A DNA stretch of 64,000 nucleotides from positions 28,252 through 92,251 of the forward strand of contig NZ_JNWO01000030.1 in the NCBI RefSeq assembly GCF_000716435.1. The letters are read 5' to 3'. Each line of letters begins with the position of its first letter. Within the stretch, counting starts at the first letter, position 1. The translations under genes and the position numbers were made by a program. The notes under the pieces are model-generated. The model was given only the letters and a program-made list of their open reading frames with translations, did no database searches and was not told where the DNA came from. The stretch is from Streptomyces xylophagus (lineage in GTDB: Bacteria > Actinomycetota > Actinomycetes > Streptomycetales > Streptomycetaceae). This document shows, in pieces, positions 25,491 through 32,118 of this stretch.

Positions 25491-25495
25491 CGCGA

Positions 25496-25660
25496 TCAGC
25501 GGTGGGCGGCGTGGCGGCGGTGGACTTCGCCGTGCGTCGTGCGGCGCGGGTCCCGGCTGCGGGCCTCCCAGCGGAGCTCTGCGATGACGATCACGGTGAG
25601 GCCGGCACCGACACCGAGGGCGAGTACGAGCAGTGCGTACAGCGCGTGCAGTTCGGTCAC
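25496..25660 (-). CDS. Very small membrane protein
   Basis: 54 residues with one hydrophobic helix (LYALLVLALGVGAGLTVIVI) followed by a basic, His-rich tail. The GTG overlaps the preceding stop (GTGA). Function is unknown. Confidence 0.65.
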   Translation of the reverse strand: MTELHALYALLVLALGVGAGLTVIVIAELRWEARSRDPRRTTHGEVHRRHAAHR

Positions 25661-25875
25661 CGCGCCACCACCTCGTAGCGAGCCGGGCAGGGCTGAAGGA
25701 GCTGCATGCACGCGACGAAGACCCCGTGGGCGTCGTTGGTCACGAGTCCGTTGTCCAACGCGGCCTGGGCTCGGGCTCGTTCGGCCTCGTCCTGCGGGTG
25801 GGCGATGACGCAGGCGCAGCGGCGCTTGCCGGTGTCCTCCGCCGGATTCGGCGGGACCGCTTCGGTGTCCGCCAT
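25657..25875 (-). CDS. Small phage protein with conserved Cys/His residues
   Basis: 72 residues: an acidic N-terminus, then RRCACVIAHPQDEAERARAQ, a helix, and CMQLLQPCPARYEVV. Four cysteines could bind metal. The ATG overlaps the preceding stop (TGATG). No family is recognised. Confidence 0.65.
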   Translation of the reverse strand: MADTEAVPPNPAEDTGKRRCACVIAHPQDEAERARAQAALDNGLVTNDAHGVFVACMQLLQPCPARYEVVAR

Positions 25876-26525
25876 CAGACGATCACCTGTCCGGTGGACG
25901 CGAGGTAGAGGATGCCGACCTCGTCGTTCAGCTCCCACACCGTGAGGGGCCAGTCCGTACCGCCTTGCGCGTGGACGCACGTCCAGCCCTTCGCCGCCAT
26001 GGCGCGCACGACGTTGGCGTACTCCAAGAGAGCCGTGCCGTTGTCGGTGAGAGGGCCGTGGAGCAGCTTGGACACCGGCAGGCGCTGCGCTGTCACGCCC
26101 CCCAGCCGGACGGAGATCAGGTCGATGACGCGTGGCGCGAGGCGCCGCTCGGTGACGAAGGCCGTGATGGCCTGGATGAGCGGGACGGTGCTGTTGCCGT
26201 GTTCCGCCTGCTCTCCGCTCTCCGTGGAGTCGTAGAGCACCTCGTCGATGTTCGGGTTGTCGTCGTGGCGGCGCTTGACGTGGAAGCCCTCCAGCGCGGC
26301 TGGGTCCATGGGCAGGTCCTCGACCGAGGAGATCCACAGGTGCGAGCCGTCGGTGAGCTCGGCGGTGATGGCGAACGCGTTCCCGGACTCGACGTTGGTC
26401 ACGAGCGGGATGCGGCGCAGCGCGGTGATGACCGGCTCGTACGCGCTCCACAGGTCCAGCCAGAGCGGGTCTTCGGTGTTGTTGTGCACGGGCATCGGGG
26501 CCAGCGGCGCCAGGTCGTTGCTCAC
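25875..26525 (-). CDS. Uncharacterised phage protein
   Basis: 216 residues from a GTG behind a leader motif copy. The layout is alpha/beta with SGNAFAITAELTDGSHLWIS near residue 50 and a C-terminal VWELNDEVGILYLAST. It resembles proteins of unknown function in Streptomyces phages. It heads a run of four genes ending in the methyltransferase. Confidence 0.7.
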   Translation of the reverse strand: MSNDLAPLAPMPVHNNTEDPLWLDLWSAYEPVITALRRIPLVTNVESGNAFAITAELTDGSHLWISSVEDLPMDPAALEGFHVKRRHDDNPNIDEVLYDSTESGEQAEHGNSTVPLIQAITAFVTERRLAPRVIDLISVRLGGVTAQRLPVSKLLHGPLTDNGTALLEYANVVRAMAAKGWTCVHAQGGTDWPLTVWELNDEVGILYLASTGQVIV

Positions 26526-26530
26526 AGTTC

Positions 26531-26545
26531 CTTCTCCAAGAGGTC
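26531..26545 (-). promoter_or_regulatory. Start-associated leader motif, copy 4
   Basis: Minus strand GACCTCTTGGAGAAG (one change from consensus) ahead of the GTG at 26525. Confidence 0.7.
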
Positions 26546-26565
26546 GTGCGCCAGTCAACAGTACA

Positions 26566-26581
26566 GAGTTGGGATCTATAT
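26566..26581. promoter_or_regulatory. Possible operator half-site
   Basis: Minus strand ATATAGATCCCAACTC matches 13 of 16 bases of the half-site AGATAGATTCCAACAC seen in the 37-bp dyad at 30863-30899. It lies in the short leader of the 25875-26525 gene. Confidence 0.4.
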
Positions 26582-26606
26582 CAAGGCAAATTGATGCCGC
26601 CCGCGC

Positions 26607-27056
26607 TCACCACGGGCGGGCGATGAACACCAGCCGGGGCGCTGCGCGCTGCCCCTCTCGCACCTGCCGGGCTCGCGCGGTCAGGGCCTCCAGTTCGTCG
26701 ACGCGCTGACCGGCGACGTCGGCGATGTCCTGCGCCTGGTGGGCGAGTTCGCGGGCCTGCATGAGCGCCCTGTGGTTGTCGCGGTGGTCGAGGTGGATCT
26801 CGGCGCCGCCGATGTCGTCGAGGAGTTCGCCGACGATCTCGTCCCGTACCGGCTTCGCGTACCCGAGTCCGCCGAGGTGTCGCTCGCAGTCGACCAGGTC
26901 CTTCAAGTCGGCGATCCGGATGAGGATGTCACCGACACCCTCGGGGTCCTGGCGGTAGAGGTCGGCGAGGCTGTGGATCTGCTCGCGGGCGGCAGCGCCG
27001 CTGTCGAGCACGATCGCGCCGTTGTGGCAGTGGCGAAGTGTGGGCAGGTAGTCCAT
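26607..27056 (-). CDS. Phage protein with C-terminal coiled coil
   Basis: 149 residues from an ATG behind GGAAGGA. The long helical second half, containing RDNHRALMQARELAHQAQDI and VDELEALTARARQVREGQRA, suggests a coiled coil. It is the first gene after promoter P4 and its leader hairpin. No family is recognised. Confidence 0.65.
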   Translation of the reverse strand: MDYLPTLRHCHNGAIVLDSGAAAREQIHSLADLYRQDPEGVGDILIRIADLKDLVDCERHLGGLGYAKPVRDEIVGELLDDIGGAEIHLDHRDNHRALMQARELAHQAQDIADVAGQRVDELEALTARARQVREGQRAAPRLVFIARPW

Positions 27057-27071
27057 GTCGTCCTTCCGGTG

Positions 27072-27093
27072 AAGAGGGGCCCCTCCCCCTCTT
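27072..27093 (-). promoter_or_regulatory. Leader hairpin downstream of promoter P4
   Basis: AAGAGGGG pairs with CCCCTCTT (8 bp, 6-base loop) just inside the transcript from P4. It matches in position and composition the hairpin after P3. Confidence 0.5.
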
Positions 27094-27102
27094 TCTGGTT
27101 CT

Positions 27103-27131
27103 ATTCTATATGCATTGCCGGGGATGTCCAT
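27103..27131 (-). promoter_or_regulatory. Phage early promoter P4
   Basis: Minus strand -10 TAGAAT within AATGCATATAGAATAGAA, spacer 17 bp, weak -35 ATGGAC. It lies between the initiator gene stop (27160) and the 27056 gene. Confidence 0.65.
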
Positions 27132-27159
27132 ATTTCCGGCGAAATTTTCTTTCGGGAGT

Positions 27160-28140
27160 CTAAGTTTTTCCCTGGCTGCCGCCCCTCCGCGCTCGTACGG
27201 CCTCGCGCACAGCTCTGCGCGCCTCTTCGGTCGCCTCCGGATGCTCCTCGACCCGTCGGCGGCGCCTGGCGGCGTCCTCGTGCCATTCATCCCAGAAGCG
27301 CCCGTGCTTCCGCTGTTCCTCGTCCTTGGCCTCCTCCTGCTCCCTCCGGCGCCCTGTGCGCGGGTTGGTGCCGCATCCACGGCAGGAGGCAGCGGGGCGC
27401 CCCCGGTGCTTCGTGCAGCCCTGAGGAGGCTCCCCGCGCTCCGGGGCGGAGTCGTCTGGCGAAGCGGAAGCGGGCTCCCCTGCGGCGTCAGCCGTGGGGG
27501 TAGGGGGGGAAGGAAGGACAGAGGAAGAACCAGGAAAGGAAGGGGTTCCACCGGTGGAACCCAGTGGGTTCCACCCGTGAAACTCACCGGGTTCCACGGG
27601 TGGAACCCGGCTGTCCTGACCGTCTGGGTTCCCCCCGTGGAACCCTGCCCCCTCACCTGGGTTCCCTGCGTGGAACCCAGCTTCGACCTGCGGCGATCCG
27701 GCCTTCTCTCGGCGAGCAGCCTCGCGGTCCTCGACGTCCTGATAGGTCATCGCAGGCTTGGCCGGGGCCGAACGCGCGACTCCGGAGCGGGCCTTGTTGG
27801 CATTCTTCGGAGCAGCCTTGCGGGCCGCCAGGCGCTCCTTGAGCTCCGACGTGGTCGGTGCGAGCGGTACCCCGAGGGGGAAGACTCGGTAGACCGCCGC
27901 GCGTCCCGCCTTGCCGGTCTCCACGCGTTCGACAAGTCCTTTGGCTATCAGTTCCGTGACGATGGTGATGGCGCGCTTGTCGGTCACGCCGACCCAGGCC
28001 GCGAGACGGGTGAGGCCGGGGCGCGCGAGTCTCGTCTCGTCGTCGGCGCTGTCCGCGATCTTCATGAGGGCGAGTTTCTGGCTCTGGCTGAGCACGTCAG
28101 GCGGCAAGTAGGCCGCAGCGATCATCAGTTGGATGGACAC
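27160..28140 (-). CDS. Winged-helix replication initiator with internal iteron origin
   Basis: 326 residues. The first ~95 form a winged helix-turn-helix (LSQSQKLALMKIADSADDET, LTRLAAWVGVTDKRAITIVT, LIAKGLVERVETG). A low-complexity middle region is encoded by five inverted repeats (see 27543-27678) and shows as repeated G-F/W-H-G-NP peptide motifs. A zinc-finger-like CTKHRGRPAASCRGC follows, then a highly charged helical C-terminus. An initiator gene containing its own iterons recalls lambda O. It sits downstream of the Cas4-like nuclease and Sak4-like recombinase. The GTG start has AAGGGGAA upstream. Confidence 0.75.
   Translation of the reverse strand: MSIQLMIAAAYLPPDVLSQSQKLALMKIADSADDETRLARPGLTRLAAWVGVTDKRAITIVTELIAKGLVERVETGKAGRAAVYRVFPLGVPLAPTTSELKERLAARKAAPKNANKARSGVARSAPAKPAMTYQDVEDREAARREKAGSPQVEAGFHAGNPGEGAGFHGGNPDGQDSRVPPVEPGEFHGWNPLGSTGGTPSFPGSSSVLPSPPTPTADAAGEPASASPDDSAPERGEPPQGCTKHRGRPAASCRGCGTNPRTGRRREQEEAKDEEQRKHGRFWDEWHEDAARRRRRVEEHPEATEEARRAVREAVRARRGGSQGKT
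27543..27678. repeat. Five 20-bp inverted-repeat iterons (putative phage replication origin)
   Basis: Consensus GGGTTCCAC-NN-GTGGAACCC. Copies start at 27543 (perfect palindrome), 27566 (right half degenerate), 27589 (9+2+9, perfect halves), 27626 and 27659 (one-base changes in left halves). The first three are spaced exactly 23 bp apart. All lie inside the initiator gene. Confidence 0.8.
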
Positions 28141-28181
28141 GGTTCCCCTTGGGCGGTACAGGCACGGCGGCAGGACGGGGT

Positions 28182-28209
28182 GCCCCGCCCGGTCGCTCCC
28201 GGGCGGGGC
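28182..28209 (-). terminator. Intergenic hairpin, 11-bp perfect stem
   Basis: GCCCCGCCCGG pairs with CCGGGCGGGGC around a 6-base loop, between the nuclease stop (28230) and the initiator start (28140). Confidence 0.6.
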
Positions 28210-28229
28210 TGAGACTCATCGGAGTCGAG

Positions 28230-29357
28230 TCAGGCCGGCGCGACGTTGATGACCGCGGGCGTCCTCTTGCCGGTCTTCCGCCGGGGGATCGCCAGCCCTG
28301 CGTCCTTGAGGTTCTTGACCATGCGGTTGACGTCCGGCGTCATCGGAACCGGGATTCCGGCGACCTCATGCAGGTCGACCATCGCCTCCACGTCGTCCTT
28401 CTCCTCGTCGTTGCCTCCGCGCCAGGACAGCTTGTTGGGGCCGTAGATCCCCTCCGGGGATTGATCGAGCTTCTTGCGCGCGAACTTCTTGACCCTGTCG
28501 CCCTCGCTGGCGAGTTCGTGTCCCTTCACGTAGTCGATGAGCGCCTGTTCGCGGTCGGCGTCGTTGCGGATGAGCGCGGTCTGCTCGGGCACGCCCGGAG
28601 CTGTCCCGGACCAGCACAGGGAGCGGAACGGGCAGTAGTCGCAGATGGCGTCCAGACCAGGGCCGTTGAAGTCGCGGGGCATCTCTTCGGGGTTGCCGGT
28701 CTCGCGCACACGTTCCACCCACCACTGGGCCTCCGCCGCGCGCTGCGGGTCGAAGTCGATCTCCTGGACGTGCTCCGCGCCGGAGTCCCGGTTGATGAAC
28801 CGGAAGCGAATACGACCGATGTTCAGTGGCCCCAGGCGGGACAGGTACCGCTGGCCGGGAACGTCCTCGAACCCGACCTCGAACAGCGCGCCCGCGTACA
28901 GCTGGACCTGCCGCAGCTCGGCGGCCGTGGCACCGTAGCGAAGAACGCGGTCCCACAGGTATGTGGACTTGGTCTTCACGTCCTCCACAGTGAGGACGTC
29001 GGCGGGTATCGCTGGCCGATGACGAGCAGGCAGACGAGCAGCGGTCGCCGCGTCGAGCTGCACGACGTCGACATGTCCTCGGATCAGGTTGTCCTGGACA
29101 CTGCGTTCCACCAGCCATCCGTACTCCGTGCGCGCAGACTCAAGCAGCCCATGGTGAATGAACGTTCCGAGGATCGCCGCTCGCTTGTCGGGATGATCTG
29201 TCGGTGTGATGCCGTGCAGGATGTAGGCGGCGCGTCGGCCGCACACGGTGTCGGACGCGCCGAGCTGTGTCTGACGCGAGCGAGGACGGCGTGCGTCCAC
29301 GTCGTGTGCGGCATCCCAGATGGAAGGTGCGATGCCGTCAACTGTGGCTACGGACAT
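28230..29357 (-). CDS. Cas4/RecB-like PD-(D/E)XK nuclease with Fe-S cysteines
   Basis: 375 residues. The nuclease core has RGHVDVV (Asp97), VEDVKTKS (Glu125-Asp126-x-Lys128) and a QLYAGALFEVG helix, matching the PD-(D/E)XK fold of RecB/Cas4. One Cys lies before the core (Cys39) and a cluster after it (ICDYCPFRSLC), the Cas4-type layout that holds a [4Fe-4S] cluster. A C-terminal ~90-residue extension is basic. In phages such exonucleases act with a single-strand-annealing partner, here the Sak4-like gene upstream. The leader motif precedes the ATG. Confidence 0.8.
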   Translation of the reverse strand: MSVATVDGIAPSIWDAAHDVDARRPRSRQTQLGASDTVCGRRAAYILHGITPTDHPDKRAAILGTFIHHGLLESARTEYGWLVERSVQDNLIRGHVDVVQLDAATAARLPARHRPAIPADVLTVEDVKTKSTYLWDRVLRYGATAAELRQVQLYAGALFEVGFEDVPGQRYLSRLGPLNIGRIRFRFINRDSGAEHVQEIDFDPQRAAEAQWWVERVRETGNPEEMPRDFNGPGLDAICDYCPFRSLCWSGTAPGVPEQTALIRNDADREQALIDYVKGHELASEGDRVKKFARKKLDQSPEGIYGPNKLSWRGGNDEEKDDVEAMVDLHEVAGIPVPMTPDVNRMVKNLKDAGLAIPRRKTGKRTPAVINVAPA

Positions 29358-29362
29358 GGGGA

Positions 29363-29377
29363 GTTCTCCAAGAGGTC
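29363..29377 (-). promoter_or_regulatory. Start-associated leader motif, copy 5
   Basis: Minus strand GACCTCTTGGAGAAC, 5 bases before the nuclease ATG at 29357. Confidence 0.75.
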
Positions 29378-29388
29378 AGCGTGGGCGG

Positions 29389-30480
29389 TCACTGCTCGGC
29401 ATCCGCGTCCTGCTCGGCGGCCTTGCGCTGTGCGGCGGCACGGAGCTTGTCGGCGTCGGACAGTGGTCCCTCCCCCATCTCCCGCCGGGGGCTGTCGAGT
29501 TCGGCGGCGCGCTGCTCGGCGGCGGCCCGGACGGTGAGGATCTCGTCGTGGCTCAGGCGGTTCACCGGATCCGGGACGGCCCGCCACAGCGCCTCCAGGA
29601 GCTTCTTGTCCGCCAGGCCGGCGATGCGGGCGAGCCAGGGCTGTACGAGATCGCCGACGAGCGCGGGCATGATGCGCGGCTGGGACTCAACGGAGCAGCC
29701 CAGCTTGTTGAAGACCAGGTCCTCGATGCTGAAGTCCCGCAGCGGCAGCGGCTTGTTCCGCTCGACGCGCATCCGCAGCGATCGGACCTTGATGACCTGC
29801 GGGTCGGCGTTGCGCATCATGCGCACCCAGCACGACGAGTCGAAGCCAAGGTCCTTCTGGGCCGAGACCTTCCACTCGCTCTTGTTCTGGATCGGCTGGC
29901 CGTTGTCGTCCGTGGCGCTGACCTGCTTGCCTCGGGCCAACACGATGGCGATGCCGGGCAACGTGCGCAGCAGGTAGATGATCCTGTTCCACCGCTCCGT
30001 GGCGTCGTTCCACAGGTTCCGGCCGATGTCGAACGCGGCGTCCGGGTCCTCCTGGAGCAGCGCACGGTTCTTGCGCGTCCGGCGACCGCGTTCGTAGGTC
30101 CAGTTGGTGAGCATCCGCCACAGCGCGGATCCCGAGTCGATGGTCAGGACGACCGGGGCCTCTCCGGCTGCCGCCGCGCGCCTGGCCTCGGCGTGCACGG
30201 CCTCGACCTGTTCGAGGATGTCTCGGTAGGTGCCGTCGTGCTCGATGATCAGATAGTTGGCGCCGTCGATGGCCGCGTACTCGTCGGCGGATCCCTCGTC
30301 GAGGTCGATCCAGTACATCTGGCCGATGCGGTCGCTGCTGGAGAACTGTGCTGCCGAGTAGGTCTTGCCCGCGCCCTCCTCGCCCTCGATGAGGAGGAGA
30401 GGCCAGGGGACGATCCCCGTCGGCTTGCGTGTTTTCAGCTGGACTGCGGGCGGCTTTGCGGTGCCCGCCGGTGCGTTCAC
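29389..30480 (-). CDS. RecA-fold ATPase, Sak4-like phage recombinase
   Basis: 363 residues from a GTG next to a leader motif copy. Walker A is GEEGAGKT (33-40), and WIDLDEGSADEY and VVLTIDSGSALW (Walker B) follow. The size, an early P-loop after a short N-terminus, and an acidic, Ala-rich C-terminal tail fit the AAA_24/Sak4 group of phage single-strand-annealing or RecA-like proteins. The tail may contact an SSB-type partner. It is adjacent to the Cas4-like nuclease, forming a likely exonuclease-recombinase pair. Confidence 0.75.
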   Translation of the reverse strand: MNAPAGTAKPPAVQLKTRKPTGIVPWPLLLIEGEEGAGKTYSAAQFSSSDRIGQMYWIDLDEGSADEYAAIDGANYLIIEHDGTYRDILEQVEAVHAEARRAAAAGEAPVVLTIDSGSALWRMLTNWTYERGRRTRKNRALLQEDPDAAFDIGRNLWNDATERWNRIIYLLRTLPGIAIVLARGKQVSATDDNGQPIQNKSEWKVSAQKDLGFDSSCWVRMMRNADPQVIKVRSLRMRVERNKPLPLRDFSIEDLVFNKLGCSVESQPRIMPALVGDLVQPWLARIAGLADKKLLEALWRAVPDPVNRLSHDEILTVRAAAEQRAAELDSPRREMGEGPLSDADKLRAAAQRKAAEQDADAEQ

Positions 30481-30485
30481 GATCT

Positions 30486-30499
30486 GGCTCCAAGAGGTC
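30486..30499 (-). promoter_or_regulatory. Start-associated leader motif, copy 6
   Basis: Minus strand GACCTCTTGGAG followed by CC, upstream of the GTG at 30480. The 12-base core is intact. Confidence 0.7.
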
Positions 30500-30503
30500 G
30501 TGG

Positions 30504-30848
30504 TCAGTCCGTGCGCAGGGCCCGGACTTCGAAGAGGGCTGCCCACTCCGGGTGTTCGGCCAGCAGGAGCCGTACGTACCGGGAGCGGTAGTCGTTGTTC
30601 AGCGCGAACTCGTCGCCTCGGGTCGCCGCGCCGTACTGGTAGCGCAGGAGCTCGAAGAGCATCCCGATACCGATGCGGCCGAACCCCTTCTCCGCACAGT
30701 CGGCGGTCATCCGGACCAGCGCCCTGAGAACCCAGGGGTTGAGCGCGTGGAACGCCTCGAATCGCTGCTGGATGGTCAGGCTGCCGACATCGGCGGGGTG
30801 GCGAACGGGCTGGATGGTGCCGAACAACGGCGGCTGTTCGATCAGCAA
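30504..30848 (-). CDS. Small actinophage protein of unknown function
   Basis: 114 residues from a TTG behind GGGGGGAG. The conserved-looking core LNPWVLRALVRMTADCAEKG then FELLRYQYGAATRGDEFAL resembles short proteins found at the start of early operons in actinophages. No catalytic motif is seen. It is the first gene after promoter P5, and the 37-bp dyad sits in its leader. Confidence 0.7.
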   Translation of the reverse strand: MLIEQPPLFGTIQPVRHPADVGSLTIQQRFEAFHALNPWVLRALVRMTADCAEKGFGRIGIGMLFELLRYQYGAATRGDEFALNNDYRSRYVRLLLAEHPEWAALFEVRALRTD

Positions 30849-30862
30849 GGCTCCCCCCTCAG

Positions 30863-30899
30863 AGATAGACCTAACACATTGGAGTGTTGGAATCTATCT
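30863..30899. promoter_or_regulatory. 37-bp dyad element (putative operator), copy A
   Basis: AGATAG at one end and CTATCT at the other, with TAACAC and GTGTTGG nested inside. The half-sites approximate AGATAG-N4/5-AACAC in inverted orientation. The element lies 5 bases upstream of the ribosome site of the 30848 gene and shares end sequences, length and the internal GTGTTGG position with 50173-50209. Confidence 0.6.
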
Positions 30900-30985
30900 C
30901 TGGGTGGAGGGATTGTCGATCGACAACATCACCGAGGCCCCCTCGGTGGCCCCCTGGGTCGACACATGATCCCCCCTGAATGAAT

Positions 30986-31011
30986 GAAGCGCACCCCCTC
31001 AGGTGCGCTTC
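30986..31011 (-). promoter_or_regulatory. Leader hairpin downstream of promoter P5
   Basis: GAAGCGCACC pairs with GGTGCGCTTC (10 bp, 6-base loop), starting right after the P5 -10 box, so near or at the transcript's 5' end. Confidence 0.55.
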
Positions 31012-31012
31012 T

Positions 31013-31041
31013 ATTCTATATGCAATCAGGGGTTGAATCAA
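31013..31041 (-). promoter_or_regulatory. Phage early promoter P5
   Basis: Minus strand -35 TTGATT, 17-bp spacer, -10 TAGAAT within TGCATATAGAATAGAA. It should drive the replication block from 30848 leftwards. Confidence 0.7.
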
Positions 31042-31065
31042 GAATTGCAAGCCTCTGACCTGCGA

Positions 31066-31653
31066 TTATTCAGCGGCCTTTCTGGCAGCCTTGCCGCGCG
31101 GCACGATCCTGGATCCGGGCCCGTCGTAGGTGCCTTCACGCAGGGCAGCCAAGACCTTGTCGTCGATCGCCCAGTCCACCGCGCGCGCGCCCGCCTGTAG
31201 TGCGGGTGCATCTGCAACGACCGGCTCCAAGAGCCAGATCGGCGATCCGGACAGGGTGTAGTCGGCGGGCCGGAAGCGGCCTGTGCTGATTGCCCTGCGC
31301 AGGAGTTCGCCGGACGGCAGTCGGAACAGGGCCACCAACTCGGCCTGACCCACCAGCGGGGGAAGTTGCTCAACCTCTCTCACCCAGTAGCCCGGGTCCT
31401 GCCCCTTGGTCAGCCGCTCAAGCTCCGTCCAATTGAGGTGCTTCGGGCGCGGGGTCGTCTCTCCGAAGCCCTTCACGAACTGGAGGAGCCAGTACGGCGA
31501 CCCGCTGATGATCTTGGCGTGGCGGTAGTCGAGGGTGTGATCCCGGCTGATCCACTGGCTGACCTGGAGCGGCCTCACGTCGTACAGCGCGGCGAACTCG
31601 ACCCTGCCGGCCAGGTACGGCTTCCTTCCCGCCGGCGCCTTGTCCTCTGCCAC
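31066..31653 (-). CDS. DNA-binding-like phage protein with duplicated domain
   Basis: 195 residues. Two similar units are visible. The first has VEFAALYDVRPLQVSQWISR followed by IISGSPYWLLQFVKGFG; the second has AELVALFRLPSGELLRRAIS followed by LSGSPIWLLEPVV. Each looks like a MerR- or excisionase-type winged helix. The C-terminus is basic (GKAARKAAE). Start: GTG with GGAGG seven bases upstream; an out-of-frame ATG is nearby. It lies alone between the late terminator and promoter P5, the usual place for an early regulator, but I cannot assign repressor activity. Confidence 0.6.
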   Translation of the reverse strand: MAEDKAPAGRKPYLAGRVEFAALYDVRPLQVSQWISRDHTLDYRHAKIISGSPYWLLQFVKGFGETTPRPKHLNWTELERLTKGQDPGYWVREVEQLPPLVGQAELVALFRLPSGELLRRAISTGRFRPADYTLSGSPIWLLEPVVADAPALQAGARAVDWAIDDKVLAALREGTYDGPGSRIVPRGKAARKAAE

Positions 31654-31680
31654 TCCATCGCCTCCAGCTCACGTCACATC

Positions 31681-31703
31681 TGCATATAGATTGTAACCAA
31701 CGT
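31681..31703. promoter_or_regulatory. Reverse-oriented TGCATATAGA element
   Basis: Plus strand TGCATATAGATTGTAACCAAC combines the TGCATATAGA core of the early promoters with a diverged ATAGATT...CCAAC operator half. No good -35 is found on either strand. It is probably a regulator-binding site or decayed promoter ahead of the 31653 gene. Confidence 0.35.
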
Positions 31704-31743
31704 GGAAGCAGAGTCCGCCCCCGCCAAAGAGACGATAGGGTGG

Positions 31744-31758
31744 AGTCTCCAAGAGGTC
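31744..31758 (-). promoter_or_regulatory. Orphan start-associated leader motif, copy 7
   Basis: Minus strand GACCTCTTGGAGACT with no start codon at the expected distance. It directly follows the late terminator, suggesting that a gene once began here. Confidence 0.6.
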
Positions 31759-31788
31759 GAAGACCCCCGTCGCAAGACGGGGGTCTTC
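31759..31788 (-). terminator. Strong terminator ending the late operon
   Basis: GAAGACCCCCGTC (31759-31771) pairs perfectly with GACGGGGGTCTTC (31776-31788) around a 4-base loop. It lies between the last lysis gene (stop 31833) and the early region. Confidence 0.8.
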
Positions 31789-31832
31789 TTCCATGCTGGG
31801 CTCTCGGACTGCTCGACGTCACCCATCGTGGG

Positions 31833-32087
31833 TCAGGTACGCGGCAGGGTCAGCGTCGTGTTCTCGTACTTCGGCGGACGGGCGTAGCCGAGCAGCCAGC
31901 CGAACCGCGGCGACAGATGCACCTCGGCGAACCGGAAGACGCCGTAGTAGGAGAAGATGGCGACCGGGGTCAGGACTCCCGTGACGGCCGTGGCGTCGAG
32001 ATCGAGTCCGTGGCGGAGAACCACCGCGACGAGCCAGCCGACCGCGGCCGGAACTCCCGTGCGCAGCAGCGAAGCGTAGAGGTTCAT
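31833..32087 (-). CDS. Holin-like membrane protein
   Basis: 84 residues with two membrane helices (VPAAVGWLVAVVLRHG and TGVLTPVAIFSYYGVFRF) and a charged tail. It follows the amidase gene by ~30 bases and has AAGGAG before its ATG. Size, topology and position in the lysis block fit a two-helix holin. Confidence 0.65.
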   Translation of the reverse strand: MNLYASLLRTGVPAAVGWLVAVVLRHGLDLDATAVTGVLTPVAIFSYYGVFRFAEVHLSPRFGWLLGYARPPKYENTTLTLPRT

Positions 32088-32118
32088 GGGGATGTGCTCC
32101 TTGGGCTGGTCAGAGGGA

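Noticed and set aside
27161..27280. Short minus-strand frame at the end of the initiator gene
   Set aside because: It is an alternative frame of the charged C-terminal helix and not a separate gene.
27543..27678. GGTTCCAC palindromes interpreted as a terminator or riboswitch
   Set aside because: They are regularly spaced, five-fold repeated and inside a coding region, which is better explained as iterons.
16992..31758. The repeated CTCCAAGAGGTC read as phage attachment or transposon ends
   Set aside because: All copies are in one orientation and six are placed immediately before start codons, which fits a leader element and not recombination sites.
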